Source: Streptococcus oralis
GTDB taxonomy: Bacteria; Bacillota; Bacilli; Lactobacillales; Streptococcaceae
Length of the DNA: 64,000 nt
Assembly: GCF_001983955.1 (NCBI RefSeq)
Contig: NZ_CP019562.1
Location: 682,001-746,000 of the forward strand
Direction of reading: 5' to 3'
This document shows, piece after piece, positions 18,059 through 26,980 of the stretch; position 1 is the stretch's first letter, and every line of letters starts with the position of its first letter. Made by a program: the position numbers and the translations under genes. The notes beneath the pieces are model-generated. The model saw only the letters and a program-made list of their open reading frames with translations. It made no database searches and had not been told where the DNA came from.

Positions 18059-19225
18059 ATGAATTACCTTGTTATTTCTCCCTACTATCCGCAAAACTTC
18101 CAACAGTTTACAATCGAGCTAGCCAATAAAGGCATTACAGTCTTGGGGATTGGTCAAGAACCTTACGAACAACTAGATGAACCTTTGCGCAATAGCCTGA
18201 CCGAGTATTTCCGTGTGGACAATCTTGAGAACATAGACGAAGTCAAACGTGCAGTTGCCTTTCTTTTCTACAAGCATGGCCCAATCAACCGCATTGAGTC
18301 CCACAATGAATACTGGCTTGAGCTAGACGCAACACTCAGAGAACAATTCAATGTCTTTGGTGCCAAACCTGAAGATCTTAAAAAAACCAAGTTTAAGTCT
18401 GAGATGAAGAAACTCTTCCAGAAGGCAGGCGTACCTGTTGTACCAGGCGCTGTTATCCAGACAGAAGCAGATGTAGACCAAGCAGTCGAGGCGATTGGCC
18501 TACCAATGATTGCCAAACCTGATAATGGAGTGGGAGCGGCAGCAACATTTAAGCTTGAGACAGAAGACGATATCAATCACTTCAAGCAAGCATGGGACCA
18601 TTCAACCGCTTATTTCTTTGAGAAATTTGTCACTTCCAGCGAAATCTGTACCTTTGACGGACTGGTGGACAAGGATGGTCATATTGTCTTTTCAACAACC
18701 TTTGACTATGCCTATACACCACTTGATTTGATGATTTATAAGATGGACAATTCCTACTATGTACTCAAGGATATGGATCCCAAACTGCGCAAGTATGGTG
18801 AGGCCATTGTCAAGGAATTTGGAATGAGAGAACGCTTTTTCCATATCGAGTTTTTCCGTGACGGGGACGACTACATTGCCATTGAGTACAATAACCGTCC
18901 TGCAGGTGGCTTTACCATTGATGTTTATAACTTTGCTCACTCTTTGGACCTCTATCGTGGCTATGCAGCTATTGTCGCAGGAGAAGAGTTCCCAGCATCA
19001 GAGTTTGAACCTCAATACTGTCTAGCTACATCACGTCGTGCCAATGCAAATTATGTCTATTCAGAAGAAGACTTGCTTGCTAAGTACAGCCAGCAATTCA
19101 AGGTCAAAAAAATCATGCCAGCAGCTTTTGCAGAGCTACAAGGGGACTACCTTTATATGCTGACCACTCCGAGTCGCCAAGAGATGGAGCAGATGATTGT
19201 AGATTTTGGTCAACGTCAAGAATAA
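18059..19225 (+). CDS. ATP-grasp carboxylate-amine ligase-like protein
   Basis: 388 residues: an N-terminal pre-ATP-grasp domain (LVISPYYPQNF), a central ATP-grasp domain with the lysine strand MIAKPDNGVGAA, and the metal-binding strand HIEFFRDGDDYIAIEYNNRPAGG. Such enzymes join a carboxylate to an amine or thiol through an acyl-phosphate. The substrates are unknown. The ATG at 18059 has AAAGGAG at six bases. Its tight linkage to two hydrolases suggests a shared small-molecule or peptide pathway, or acyl-product processing. Confidence 0.82.
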   Translation: MNYLVISPYYPQNFQQFTIELANKGITVLGIGQEPYEQLDEPLRNSLTEYFRVDNLENIDEVKRAVAFLFYKHGPINRIESHNEYWLELDATLREQFNVFGAKPEDLKKTKFKSEMKKLFQKAGVPVVPGAVIQTEADVDQAVEAIGLPMIAKPDNGVGAAATFKLETEDDINHFKQAWDHSTAYFFEKFVTSSEICTFDGLVDKDGHIVFSTTFDYAYTPLDLMIYKMDNSYYVLKDMDPKLRKYGEAIVKEFGMRERFFHIEFFRDGDDYIAIEYNNRPAGGFTIDVYNFAHSLDLYRGYAAIVAGEEFPASEFEPQYCLATSRRANANYVYSEEDLLAKYSQQFKVKKIMPAAFAELQGDYLYMLTTPSRQEMEQMIVDFGQRQE

Positions 19226-19234
19226 CGATTAGGA

Positions 19235-19268
19235 TGAAAGGAGTTTGACTTCTTTTGTCCTTTTCTTA
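19235..19268 (+). terminator. Possible terminator of the ATP-grasp operon
   Basis: AAAGGA pairs with TCCTTT across a loop rich in T, then TCTTAAAG. The stem is short and the loop long, so this is tentative. Confidence 0.35.
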
Positions 19269-19316
19269 AAGATAAGTTAAATAAAGCGTTTTCCATAGAT
19301 TCTTTTAGAAAAGATA

Positions 19317-19345
19317 TTGCTAAAAGGCCTAAAAATTGATAGAAT
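19317..19345 (+). promoter_or_regulatory. Promoter of the aquaglyceroporin gene
   Basis: TTGCTA (19317-19322), 17-base spacer, TGaTAGAAT (19337-19345). Confidence 0.65.
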
Positions 19346-19382
19346 AAGGATTGTCTAAAAAAATTTAAGGAGAATCTATCAA

Positions 19383-20252
19383 ATGGATTTTACATGGGCT
19401 ATTAAATATGCCACAGAATTCTTGGGAACTGCTATTTTGATCATTCTTGGTAATGGTGCAGTTGCTAACGTTGAACTTAAAGGTACGAAAGGTCACCAAA
19501 GTGGCTGGCTCGTTATCGCGGTTGGTTATGGTATGGGGGTTATGATCCCAGCCTTGATGTTTGGTAATGTATCTGGTAACCACATCAACCCAGCTTTCAC
19601 TCTTGGACTTGCTGTTAGTGGACTTTTCTCTTGGGAACAAGTACCATATTACATCCTAGCACAAGTTTTGGGAGCAATCTTCGGTCAAGCTTTGGTTGTA
19701 GCGACTCACCGTCCTTACTACTTGAAGACAGAAAACCCAAACAATATCTTGGGTACCTTCTCAACGATTTCAAGCATCGACCACGGTACAAAAGAATCAC
19801 GTTTTGCAGCTACTGTTAACGGTTTCCTCAATGAGTTTGTAGGTTCATTTGTTCTTTTCTTTGCAGCGCTTGGTTTGACTAAAAACTTCTTTGGTGCAGA
19901 GGTTCTTCAATACATGAAACAAATGGCTACTCAAGCTGGACAAACTGTTGATTTAAGTGAATTGGCAGTGAAAGCCCAAGTAGCTCCACATACAGCTGCT
20001 GGGATCTCAGTTGCGCACTTGGCACTTGGTTTCCTAGTAATGGCCTTGGTAACTTCACTCGGTGGACCTACTGGTCCTGGTTTGAACCCAGCTCGTGACT
20101 TTGGACCACGTCTTCTTCACGAACTCCTTCCAAAATCAGTTCTTGGTCAACACAAGGGTGATTCAAAATGGTGGTATGCATGGGTTCCAGTTGTAGCTCC
20201 AATTGCAGCGGGTATTGCGGCAGTAGCACTATTTAAACTACTTTACCTATAA
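19383..20252 (+). CDS. Glycerol facilitator-aquaporin (MIP family)
   Basis: A six-span membrane channel for water and glycerol or similar polyols. The 289-residue length matches the long lactic-acid-bacterial Gla/GlpF type. The two pore motifs are HINPAFT (NPA 69-71) and GLNPARDFGPR (NPA 235-237). The Asp after the second NPA-Ala-Arg is the usual mark of glycerol-permeable members. It is monocistronic, with its own promoter and terminator, not in a glp operon. SD AAGGAG. Confidence 0.92.
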   Translation: MDFTWAIKYATEFLGTAILIILGNGAVANVELKGTKGHQSGWLVIAVGYGMGVMIPALMFGNVSGNHINPAFTLGLAVSGLFSWEQVPYYILAQVLGAIFGQALVVATHRPYYLKTENPNNILGTFSTISSIDHGTKESRFAATVNGFLNEFVGSFVLFFAALGLTKNFFGAEVLQYMKQMATQAGQTVDLSELAVKAQVAPHTAAGISVAHLALGFLVMALVTSLGGPTGPGLNPARDFGPRLLHELLPKSVLGQHKGDSKWWYAWVPVVAPIAAGIAAVALFKLLYL

Positions 20253-20258
20253 GAAATG

Positions 20259-20284
20259 AAACTGGGGAATCCCAGTTTTTTTCT
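20259..20284 (+). terminator. Terminator after the aquaglyceroporin gene
   Basis: AAACTGGG, loop GAAT, CCCAGTTT, then a T run. Confidence 0.92.
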
Positions 20285-20362
20285 TGTAAAATTTCTAAAT
20301 AAAATAGATATGGCTTGTAAAATATTCGAAAATCCTTTAAAATAAAAGAGTTGGAGGAATTT

Positions 20363-21088
20363 ATGAATGTGAATGAAATTGTTCGGATCGTTCCGACTTT
20401 GAAAGTTAATAATCGAAAATTAAATGAAAGATTTTACATTGAAACCCTGGGGATGAAACCTTTGCTGGAAGAGTCTGCCTTTCTTTCCTTAGGTGATCAG
20501 ACAGCTACGGAGAGATTGATTTTAGAAGAGGCTCCAAGCATGCGAACACGTAGAGTTGAAGGGCTTAAGAAACTAGCTAGACTCTTGATAAAGGTTGAAA
20601 ATCCCTCCGAAATTGAGGGCCTTCTTTCTCAGATGAAGCCTCTTCCTCGTCTATTTAAAGGAAACCGAGGGTATGCTTTTGAGATTGTTTCTCCTGAAGA
20701 GGATGTGATCCTTGTTCATGCGGAAAATGATGTAAGAGATCTGGTTCCACTGGAAACTGTTCCTGAATTTTATTCAAATACAAGTATAAAATACGTGAGC
20801 CAATTTGAGGTTTCTATGGAGTTGCGTTTGCCTGAAGGGACAGAGAGTTTACTTGATCCCGAAGGAGTAGCGCAAGTAATCACTTTTACTAAAGGGCAAG
20901 GACCAGATTTGGCTGTTGAAAACAATGTCACTTGGGACCTGACGATGTTAAAATTTTTAGTCAAGAATTTTGATCTAACCAGTCTTCGTCAAAAATTTGA
21001 AAAGACAGGCTACTTTGTCCCTAAGTCTGAAAAATTCTTCCTTGGTAAGGATACCAATAACATCGAATTGTGGTTTGAAGAAGCATGA
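20363..21088 (+). CDS. cppA: CppA family protein (C3-degrading proteinase-like)
   Basis: 241 residues in two halves that match the CppA N- and C-terminal domains of oral streptococci; the N-terminal half (IVRIVPTLKVNNRKLNERFYIETLGMKP) looks like a glyoxalase/VOC fold. CppA was originally described as a complement C3-degrading activity, but no signal peptide or protease motif is visible, so a cytoplasmic VOC-type role is equally possible. The ATG at 20363 follows TTGGAGGA; an in-frame TTG inside that SD was rejected. It overlaps the next gene by four bases. Confidence 0.82.
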   Translation: MNVNEIVRIVPTLKVNNRKLNERFYIETLGMKPLLEESAFLSLGDQTATERLILEEAPSMRTRRVEGLKKLARLLIKVENPSEIEGLLSQMKPLPRLFKGNRGYAFEIVSPEEDVILVHAENDVRDLVPLETVPEFYSNTSIKYVSQFEVSMELRLPEGTESLLDPEGVAQVITFTKGQGPDLAVENNVTWDLTMLKFLVKNFDLTSLRQKFEKTGYFVPKSEKFFLGKDTNNIELWFEEA

Positions 21089-22020
21089 AGTGGACAAAAA
21101 TTCTAAGAAAAATAGAAGATCAAATCGAGGCAGGGGTCTATCCCGGGGCCTCTTTTGCGTATTTTAAGGACGGAGAATGGAGAGAATCCTATCTAGGCTT
21201 GAGTGATCCTGAGAAAGGTTTGAAAACAGAGTCAGGGCTAGTCTATGACTTAGCCAGTGTTAGTAAGGTTGTAGGAGTAGGGACAATCTTAACCTTCTTG
21301 TGGCAACAGGGGAAACTAGACATTGATCGACCAGTAACGGATTTTTTACCGGAGTGTGATTATCCTGATATCACTATACGGCTGCTCCTGACCCATGCCA
21401 CAGACTTGGACCCCTTTATTCCAAATCGGGACCTCTTGACTGCCCCTGAATTAAAAGAAGCCATGTTTCACCTCAATAGACGAAGTCAGCCTGCTTTCTT
21501 ATACTCGGACGTTCACTTTTTACTCTTAGGATTTCTTTTGGAAAAAATCTTTGACCAAGACTTGGATCAGATTATAGAAGAACAAGTTTTGGAACCATGG
21601 GGAATGAAAGAGACCAAGTTTGGTCCCGTTGAGCAAGCTGTACCAACAGTGAAAGGAGTGGAGGCCGGAAATATTCATGATCCCAAAGCCCGTCTATTAG
21701 GGAAACACGCAGGAAGTGCTGGTTTGTTTTCGACTGTTAAGGATTTGCAAATCTTTCTGGAACATTACTTGAAAGATGATTTTGCTGCAGAATTGAGCCG
21801 AAATTTTTCTCCCTTAGAGGATAAAGAGCGTTCGCTAGCTTGGAATCTGGAAGGAGACTGGCTGGACCATACGGGCTATACAGGTACCTTCATCATGTGG
21901 AATCGAAAGAAACAGGAAGCCGCCATCTTTTTATCCAATCGAACGTATGAGAAGGATGAGCGTGCCCAGTGGATAGTCGATCGAAACCAAGTCATGGAAA
22001 TGATTCGTCAAAGGGAGTAG
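21085..22020 (+). CDS. Serine hydrolase, beta-lactamase/PBP-like (class C fold)
   Basis: 311 residues. The SxxK motif is SVSK in YDLASVSKVVG, the Y-x-[NS] equivalent is YSD in FLYSDVHFLLLG, and the third motif is HTGYTG near the C-terminus. There is no signal peptide or membrane span, so the enzyme is likely cytoplasmic and acts as an esterase or peptidase rather than a wall enzyme. Translation is coupled to cppA through ATGA. Confidence 0.85.
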   Translation: MKWTKILRKIEDQIEAGVYPGASFAYFKDGEWRESYLGLSDPEKGLKTESGLVYDLASVSKVVGVGTILTFLWQQGKLDIDRPVTDFLPECDYPDITIRLLLTHATDLDPFIPNRDLLTAPELKEAMFHLNRRSQPAFLYSDVHFLLLGFLLEKIFDQDLDQIIEEQVLEPWGMKETKFGPVEQAVPTVKGVEAGNIHDPKARLLGKHAGSAGLFSTVKDLQIFLEHYLKDDFAAELSRNFSPLEDKERSLAWNLEGDWLDHTGYTGTFIMWNRKKQEAAIFLSNRTYEKDERAQWIVDRNQVMEMIRQRE

Positions 22021-22028
22021 GGAGAAGC

Positions 22029-22934
22029 ATGTCAAAAAACGTAAAAGGAACTCTGTATACAGTAGTGGCAGGGATTGCTTGGGGCTTGTCTGGAACCAGT
22101 GGCCAATACCTGATGGCACACGGGATTTCCGCTCTAGTCTTGACCAATCTGCGGCTTATCATTGCAGGCTTGGCACTGGTAGCCTTATCGTATATGACTT
22201 CAAAGGATAAACTCTATGCTTTTTTAAAAGACAGAAAAAGTCTACTATCTCTTTTGCTATTTGCCCTGTTTGGACTTTTCTTAAACCAGTTTGCCTATCT
22301 TTCTGCCATTCAGGAAACCAATGCTGGAACTGCGACAGTTCTCCAGTATGTATGCCCCGTTGGGATTTTGGTTTATACCTGTATGAAAGATAAGGTAGCT
22401 CCGACACTGGCTGAGATTATTTCGATTGGTTTAGCAATTGGAGGAACTTTTCTGATCGCGACGCATGGGGAACTTGACCAGTTGTCTGTCACACCTGCTG
22501 GACTTTTCTGGGGCCTCTTTTCTGCCCTAACCTATGCCCTCTATATCATCCTTCCCATCGTTTTGATTAAGAAGTGGGGCAGTATTTCGGTGATTGGTGT
22601 CGGGATGGTTATTTCTGGTGTAGTGGCTCTTCCCTTTACAGGAGTCTTACGGGCCAGCATACCGACTAGCTTAGATTTTCTCTTTGCATTTGCTGGGATT
22701 ATCATCATCGGAACGGTCTTTGCCTATACAGCTTTCCTAAAGGGAGCTAGTCTGATAGGCCCTGTTAAGTCTAGTTTATTGGCTTCCATAGAGCCAATTT
22801 CTGCCGTTTTCTTTGCCTTTCTGATTATGAAGGAACAGTTTTATTTGATTGATTTTGTCGGTATGGCCATGATTTTACTAGCCGTGACCATTATTTCATT
22901 GAAAGATTTACTGCTGGAAATAAAGAGTAAGTAA
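22029..22934 (+). CDS. EamA/DMT family transporter
   Basis: 301 residues with ten predicted membrane spans arranged as two EamA repeats; the first opens with GIAWGLSGTSGQYLM and the second with GLFWGLFSALTYALYIILP. Family members export amino acids or metabolites; the substrate here is unknown. The ATG at 22029 follows AGGGAGTAGGGAG, eight bases after the previous stop, so it ends the cppA-hydrolase-exporter operon. Confidence 0.88.
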   Translation: MSKNVKGTLYTVVAGIAWGLSGTSGQYLMAHGISALVLTNLRLIIAGLALVALSYMTSKDKLYAFLKDRKSLLSLLLFALFGLFLNQFAYLSAIQETNAGTATVLQYVCPVGILVYTCMKDKVAPTLAEIISIGLAIGGTFLIATHGELDQLSVTPAGLFWGLFSALTYALYIILPIVLIKKWGSISVIGVGMVISGVVALPFTGVLRASIPTSLDFLFAFAGIIIIGTVFAYTAFLKGASLIGPVKSSLLASIEPISAVFFAFLIMKEQFYLIDFVGMAMILLAVTIISLKDLLLEIKSK

Positions 22935-22936
22935 TT

Positions 22937-22966
22937 AAAAAATCCACTCAATCGAGTGGATTTTGT
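22937..22966. terminator. Bidirectional terminator between the exporter gene and uraA
   Basis: AAAATCCACTC, loop AATC, GAGTGGATTTT. It serves both convergent operons. Confidence 0.92.
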
Positions 22967-22978
22967 GTGTATAGATGA

Positions 22979-24262
22979 TTAGTCTTTATTTTCGTGTGGC
23001 AAAATCAAGTTTAAGATGATTCCTGTCATGGCTGATAGAGCAGTACCTGAAAGTGTAACTGGTCCAAGTTTGAGGATGGCTCCACCAAGTCCAAGTACCA
23101 ACATGGCACTTGCGATGATGAGGTTACGCATTTGACTGAAGTCAACGCGCTCTTTAATCAAAACTTTTAGACCGTTGCTGGCGATAACTCCGTAGAGAAG
23201 GATGGACATGCCACCAAGCACAGCATTTGGAATGGTTGAAATCAAGGCAGTGAATTTACCTAGGAAGCTAAGAGCAATGGCGATGAAGGCCGCGTTACGG
23301 ATAACAGAGACAGAAGCGATACGAGTCATCCCGATAACTCCTGTATTTTCTCCGTAAGTCGTATTAGCTGGTCCACCGAGGAAAGCAGATACTGATGTCG
23401 CGATACCGTCACCGAGAAGGGTACGGTGAAGTCCTGGTTCTTTTAGGAATTGACGGCCACAGATTTGACTCAAAACTGTGTGATCTCCGATGTGTTCTGA
23501 AATTGTTACGATTGCGATTGGCAAGATGGCGATTGTTTCAGGACCGAAGTACAAGTTGTACTCTTTAAAGGCTCCACCTGTACTAAATGGCAAGTAGAAA
23601 CCAGGAATTTCAAACCAGTTGGCTTGAAGGACTGGGGTAAAGTCAACCAAACCAAGCATCATAGCGAAGATATACCCACCGATGATGGCAAAGAGGAAAG
23701 GAATGATACGGAGGAAACCTTTTCCTTTTGTGTTGATAAAGGCTGCAATCAAGAATGTAACAACGGCTACAAGAGCATTTTTCCAGTTTCCGTCTGCCAC
23801 AAGTCCAGCATTCGTTACAGCAGAACCAGCAAGACCAAGACCGATAACGATGATCATAGGTCCGATAATGATTGGTGGCAAGAGTTTATCAATCCATTTC
23901 GTACCTGCAAAACGAACACTTGCTGCTACAAGGACATAGACAAAACCAGTCAGGATAACTCCAGTTTGAGCAGCAGAGACATCGCCTCCCATTTCTTTCA
24001 TGGCTAGAGACATAGCTGTGATAAAGGCGAATGAAGAACCTAGATAAACTGGAACCTTAAAGCCAGTAGAAATCATGTAGATAAGTGTTCCAATACCGGA
24101 TGCGAAGAGAGCAACCGATACGGGCATTCCCAAAATTAAGGGAACGAGAATGGTTGCACCAAACATGGCAAATACGTGCTGGAAGCTTAGAAGAATACCT
24201 TTACCAGCAGAAGGACGTTGATCAACGTCTAGTAACAAGTCAACAGTTGATTCCTGTTTCAT
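22979..24262 (-). CDS. uraA: Uracil permease (NCS2 family)
   Basis: A proton-coupled uracil importer of 427 residues with 12-14 hydrophobic segments. The NCS2 landmarks QHVFAMFG near the N-terminus and the substrate-site stretch ISEHIGDH, followed by GDGIATSVSAFLGGPANTTYGEN, fit UraA/PyrP rather than xanthine permeases. The PyrR-type attenuator in its leader supports uracil as substrate. The ATG at 24262 was chosen over an in-frame ATG at 24298, which lies in the terminator hairpin. Confidence 0.92.
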   Translation of the reverse strand: MKQESTVDLLLDVDQRPSAGKGILLSFQHVFAMFGATILVPLILGMPVSVALFASGIGTLIYMISTGFKVPVYLGSSFAFITAMSLAMKEMGGDVSAAQTGVILTGFVYVLVAASVRFAGTKWIDKLLPPIIIGPMIIVIGLGLAGSAVTNAGLVADGNWKNALVAVVTFLIAAFINTKGKGFLRIIPFLFAIIGGYIFAMMLGLVDFTPVLQANWFEIPGFYLPFSTGGAFKEYNLYFGPETIAILPIAIVTISEHIGDHTVLSQICGRQFLKEPGLHRTLLGDGIATSVSAFLGGPANTTYGENTGVIGMTRIASVSVIRNAAFIAIALSFLGKFTALISTIPNAVLGGMSILLYGVIASNGLKVLIKERVDFSQMRNLIIASAMLVLGLGGAILKLGPVTLSGTALSAMTGIILNLILPHENKD

Positions 24263-24279
24263 AAAAACCTCACTTTTGG

Positions 24280-24428
24280 GCACCAAAAAAGAGCCCATTA
24301 TTTTGCAGCAATAGGCCCTCAGAGTAAGACTTTTTAAAAAATAGCTATCTTTTAAAAATTTATATAAATCTGCGCCTTCGTCACCTCACAGGATGACATT
24401 AAAAACCTTTGCTTGTGATAGTATAGCA
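24280..24428 (-). promoter_or_regulatory. uraA leader with PyrR-binding site and attenuator
   Basis: On the minus strand the extended -10 TGCTATACT (24420-24428) starts a leader of about 150 bases. CATCCTGTGAGGTGACGAAGG (24375-24395 region) matches the PyrR anti-antiterminator motif (UCCnGnGAGGnnnnnAAGG) and resembles the one before pyrR at 30620. It is followed by a stem GAG-GG-CCTATTG / TAATGGGCTC and T6 (24285-24320), the terminator. Uracil nucleotides bound to PyrR would favour termination. Confidence 0.75.
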
Positions 24429-24434
24429 GAAAAA

Positions 24435-24656
24435 AATGATTTTGTAAATCATTTTTTCCCGAGCCCAGAAATACGAGAGCGGGGTCCGTTTTGTAAACGA
24501 ATTTTTCCCGAGCCCAGAAATAAGAAAGCGAGGTTTGATTTTGTAAATCATTTTTTCCCGAGCCCGGAAATGCGAGAGCGAGGTTTGATTTTGTAAATCA
24601 TTTTTTCCCGAGCCAAGAAATGTAAGAGCGAGGCGAACTTTGTATACATTTTTTTA
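24435..24656 (+). repeat. Tandem array of four ~50-bp units
   Basis: Four units of 49-50 bases repeat the order hairpin, T run, CCCGAGCC...GCGAGG. The hairpin is TGATTT-TGT-AAATCA in three cases and CGTTT-TGT-AAACG in one, a compensated change. The CCCGAG...GCGAGG cores lie at 24458-24484, 24507-24533, 24557-24583 and 24607-24633. The array sits between uraA and rsmG. A reading frame across it only translates the repeat and is not a gene. Confidence 0.85.
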
Positions 24657-24665
24657 CTAAAAAAT

Positions 24666-25379
24666 TTAAAGAGGGCGTTTATTGGGCATGCCAGCTTTTC
24701 TTGGATATTTATTTGGAGTCTCTTTTTTCTTTTCGACCACAGTGATATAACGCGGATCTCCATTTGGTAGGGCGTAGCTGAGATTATCCTCAACCTTGCT
24801 AAAGAGGAGATTGAGGGCGTTCTTGGCTTCTAGCAATTCCTCGGGCGCATTGCTGGCCTTGAGTGCCAATAGTTTTCCACCGACTTTAAGATAGGGAATG
24901 GTCAGTTCAGACAAGATCTGCATACGGGCAACCGCACGAGCTGTCACCATATCAAACTGGGCACGGAAGTTCTTGTCTTGGGCAAAGTCTTCTGCCCGCC
25001 CATGGTAGAAGTGAACACCATCCAAATCCAACTCCTGAGCCAAAAGCTGAAGGAAGTTGATGCGCTTATTTAGCGAATCAATGATGGTCACATCTAAATG
25101 AGGATAGAGGATTTTCATAGGAAGACTAGGAAATCCTGCTCCAGCTCCGATATCAAGAAGTTTGATAGTTTCATTAGGAATCAAACCTTGAAGGATGGGT
25201 GCAATCGAATCATAAAAATGTTTAAGATAGACTTCTTCTTTGTCTGTAATAGCGGTCAGGTTAATCTTTTCATTCCACTCGACCAAGAGTTCAAAATACC
25301 GTTCAAATTGTTCTTTTTGCTGGTCTGAAAGTGAAAGGTTTTGCTCCGCTAGCAAGTCGTAAAATGTTTCTGGTTTCAT
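24666..25379 (-). CDS. rsmG: 16S rRNA (guanine527-N7)-methyltransferase
   Basis: Methylates G527 of 16S rRNA; loss gives low-level streptomycin resistance in other bacteria. 237 residues with the Rossmann motif [17 protein letters not shown], then [14 protein letters not shown] and the conserved VTARAVA. The C-terminus is Lys-rich ([18 protein letters not shown]). The ATG at 25379 was chosen because GAAGGAAAC precedes it; an in-frame ATG 24 bases upstream is not supported by an SD. Transcribed towards the repeat array. Confidence 0.94.
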   Translation of the reverse strand: MKPETFYDLLAEQNLSLSDQQKEQFERYFELLVEWNEKINLTAITDKEEVYLKHFYDSIAPILQGLIPNETIKLLDIGAGAGFPSLPMKILYPHLDVTIIDSLNKRINFLQLLAQELDLDGVHFYHGRAEDFAQDKNFRAQFDMVTARAVARMQILSELTIPYLKVGGKLLALKASNAPEELLEAKNALNLLFSKVEDNLSYALPNGDPRYITVVEKKKETPNKYPRKAGMPNKRPL

Positions 25380-25472
25380 AGTCGTTTCCTTCTCTAGTAT
25401 CACCTTATTTTACCATATTCATTAAAATTTTGATATACTGGTAGTAATCTAAAAGCAGAAAGGAATAAGATT

Positions 25473-26033
25473 ATGACTTGGATTATTCTTGGAGTTTTGG
25501 CTCTGATTGTTATTTTTGTGATTGTTAGCTATAACGGTTTGGTTAAAAATCGTATGCAGACCAAGGAGGCTTGGAGCCAGATCGATGTTCAGTTGAAGCG
25601 TCGTAATGATCTGCTCCCAAACTTGATTGAAACAGTCAAAGGCTATGCAAAATATGAAGGTTCTACCTTGGAAAAAGTGACAGAACTTCGTAGACAAGTA
25701 GCCGCAGCAACCTCGCCAGCTGAAGCGATGAAGGCCAGTGATGCCCTTACCCGCCAGATTTCCGGTATCTTTGCAGTTGCAGAGAATTACCCAGATTTGA
25801 AAGCTAGCGCTAACTTTATCAAATTACAAGAAGAGTTGACCAATACAGAAAATAAAATTTCCTACTCACGCCAACTCTACAACAGTGTTGTCAGCAACTA
25901 CAATGTAAAACTAGAAAGCTTCCCAAGCAATGTCATCGCAGGTCTATTTGGCTTTAAAGCTGCGGACTTCCTTCAAACACCTGAAGAGGAAAAGGCAGTT
26001 CCTAAAGTTGACTTTAGCGGTTTAGGTGACTAA
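25473..26033 (+). CDS. lemA: LemA family protein
   Basis: 186 residues: one N-terminal membrane span (about 2-22, [22 protein letters not shown]), then a helical-bundle domain starting [37 protein letters not shown], the hallmark of LemA. Family function is unclear, but pairing with htpX one base downstream is conserved and hints at membrane-protein quality control. An extended -10 TGATATACT lies about 35 bases upstream, and the SD is GAAAGGAA. Confidence 0.92.
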   Translation: MTWIILGVLALIVIFVIVSYNGLVKNRMQTKEAWSQIDVQLKRRNDLLPNLIETVKGYAKYEGSTLEKVTELRRQVAAATSPAEAMKASDALTRQISGIFAVAENYPDLKASANFIKLQEELTNTENKISYSRQLYNSVVSNYNVKLESFPSNVIAGLFGFKAADFLQTPEEEKAVPKVDFSGLGD

Positions 26034-26034
26034 G

Positions 26035-26934
26035 ATGTTGTTTGATCAAATTGCGAGCAATAAACGAAAAACCTGGATTTTGTTGCTGGTTTTCTTCCTA
26101 CTCTTGGCCTTGGTTGGTTATGCCGTTGGCTATCTCTTCATGCGATCAGGTCTTGGGGGGATGATCATAGCCCTAATCATTGGTCTTGTCTATGCCTTAA
26201 CCATGATCTTTCAATCAACAGAGATTGTCATGTCTATGAATGGGGCGCGTGAGGTTGATGAACAAACGGCACCAGACCTCTACCATGTAGTGGAAGATAT
26301 GGCCATGGTTGCTCAGATCCCTATGCCACGTGTTTTCATCATTGAGGATTCTTCTTTAAATGCCTTTGCAACAGGTTCGAATCCGCAGAATGCAGCAGTA
26401 GCGGCTACTTCGGGTCTCCTAGCCATCATGAATCGTGAGGAGCTAGAAGCGGTCATGGGTCATGAAGTCAGTCATATCCGAAACTACGATATCCGCATTT
26501 CGACCATTGCTGTTGCTCTTGCTAGTGCTATTACCCTGCTATCTAGTATGGCTGGTCGGATGATGTGGTGGGGTGGCGCAGGTCGAAGACGGAGCGATAA
26601 TGATCGTGATGGAAATGGTTTGGAGATTATCATGCTTGTTATCTCTCTCCTAGCCATTGTTCTGGCACCTCTCGCAGCAACCTTGGTACAACTAGCCATT
26701 TCCCGTCAGAGGGAATTTCTGGCGGATGCGTCCAGTGTGGAGCTGACTCGCAATCCTCAAGGGATGATCAATGCCTTGCGCAAGTTGGACAATAGCGAGC
26801 CGATGCATCACCATGTCGATGATGCCAGCAGCGCTCTGTATATCAATGATCCTAAGAAAGGTGGCGGACTTCAAAAACTCTTTTATACCCACCCACCTAT
26901 CTCAGAACGAATCGAACGCTTGAAACACATGTAA
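26035..26934 (+). CDS. htpX: Membrane zinc metalloprotease HtpX
   Basis: A 299-residue M48-family protease in the membrane that degrades misfolded membrane proteins. Two N-terminal spans (about 14-35 and 38-60), the zinc motif HEVSH (His ligands) in [14 protein letters not shown], two further hydrophobic segments, and the third ligand Glu in REFLADASS. The ATG at 26035 lies one base after the lemA stop; an in-frame GTG overlapping lemA was rejected. Confidence 0.94.
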   Translation: MLFDQIASNKRKTWILLLVFFLLLALVGYAVGYLFMRSGLGGMIIALIIGLVYALTMIFQSTEIVMSMNGAREVDEQTAPDLYHVVEDMAMVAQIPMPRVFIIEDSSLNAFATGSNPQNAAVAATSGLLAIMNREELEAVMGHEVSHIRNYDIRISTIAVALASAITLLSSMAGRMMWWGGAGRRRSDNDRDGNGLEIIMLVISLLAIVLAPLAATLVQLAISRQREFLADASSVELTRNPQGMINALRKLDNSEPMHHHVDDASSALYINDPKKGGGLQKLFYTHPPISERIERLKHM

Positions 26935-26935
26935 A

Positions 26936-26966
26936 AAAAAATCCAGAGAGATTTCTCTGGATTTTT
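26936..26966. terminator. Bidirectional terminator between htpX and the ABC-F gene
   Basis: AAATCCAGAGA, loop GATT, TCTCTGGATTT, with A and T runs on either side. Confidence 0.92.
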
Positions 26967-26980
26967 GCTATATTCAACAT

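Noticed and set aside
24393..24596. Reading frame with a repeated FVNHFFPSPE peptide
   Set aside because: It only translates the 50-bp tandem array, lacks an SD, and the unit length is not a multiple of three; the signal is in the DNA/RNA structure.
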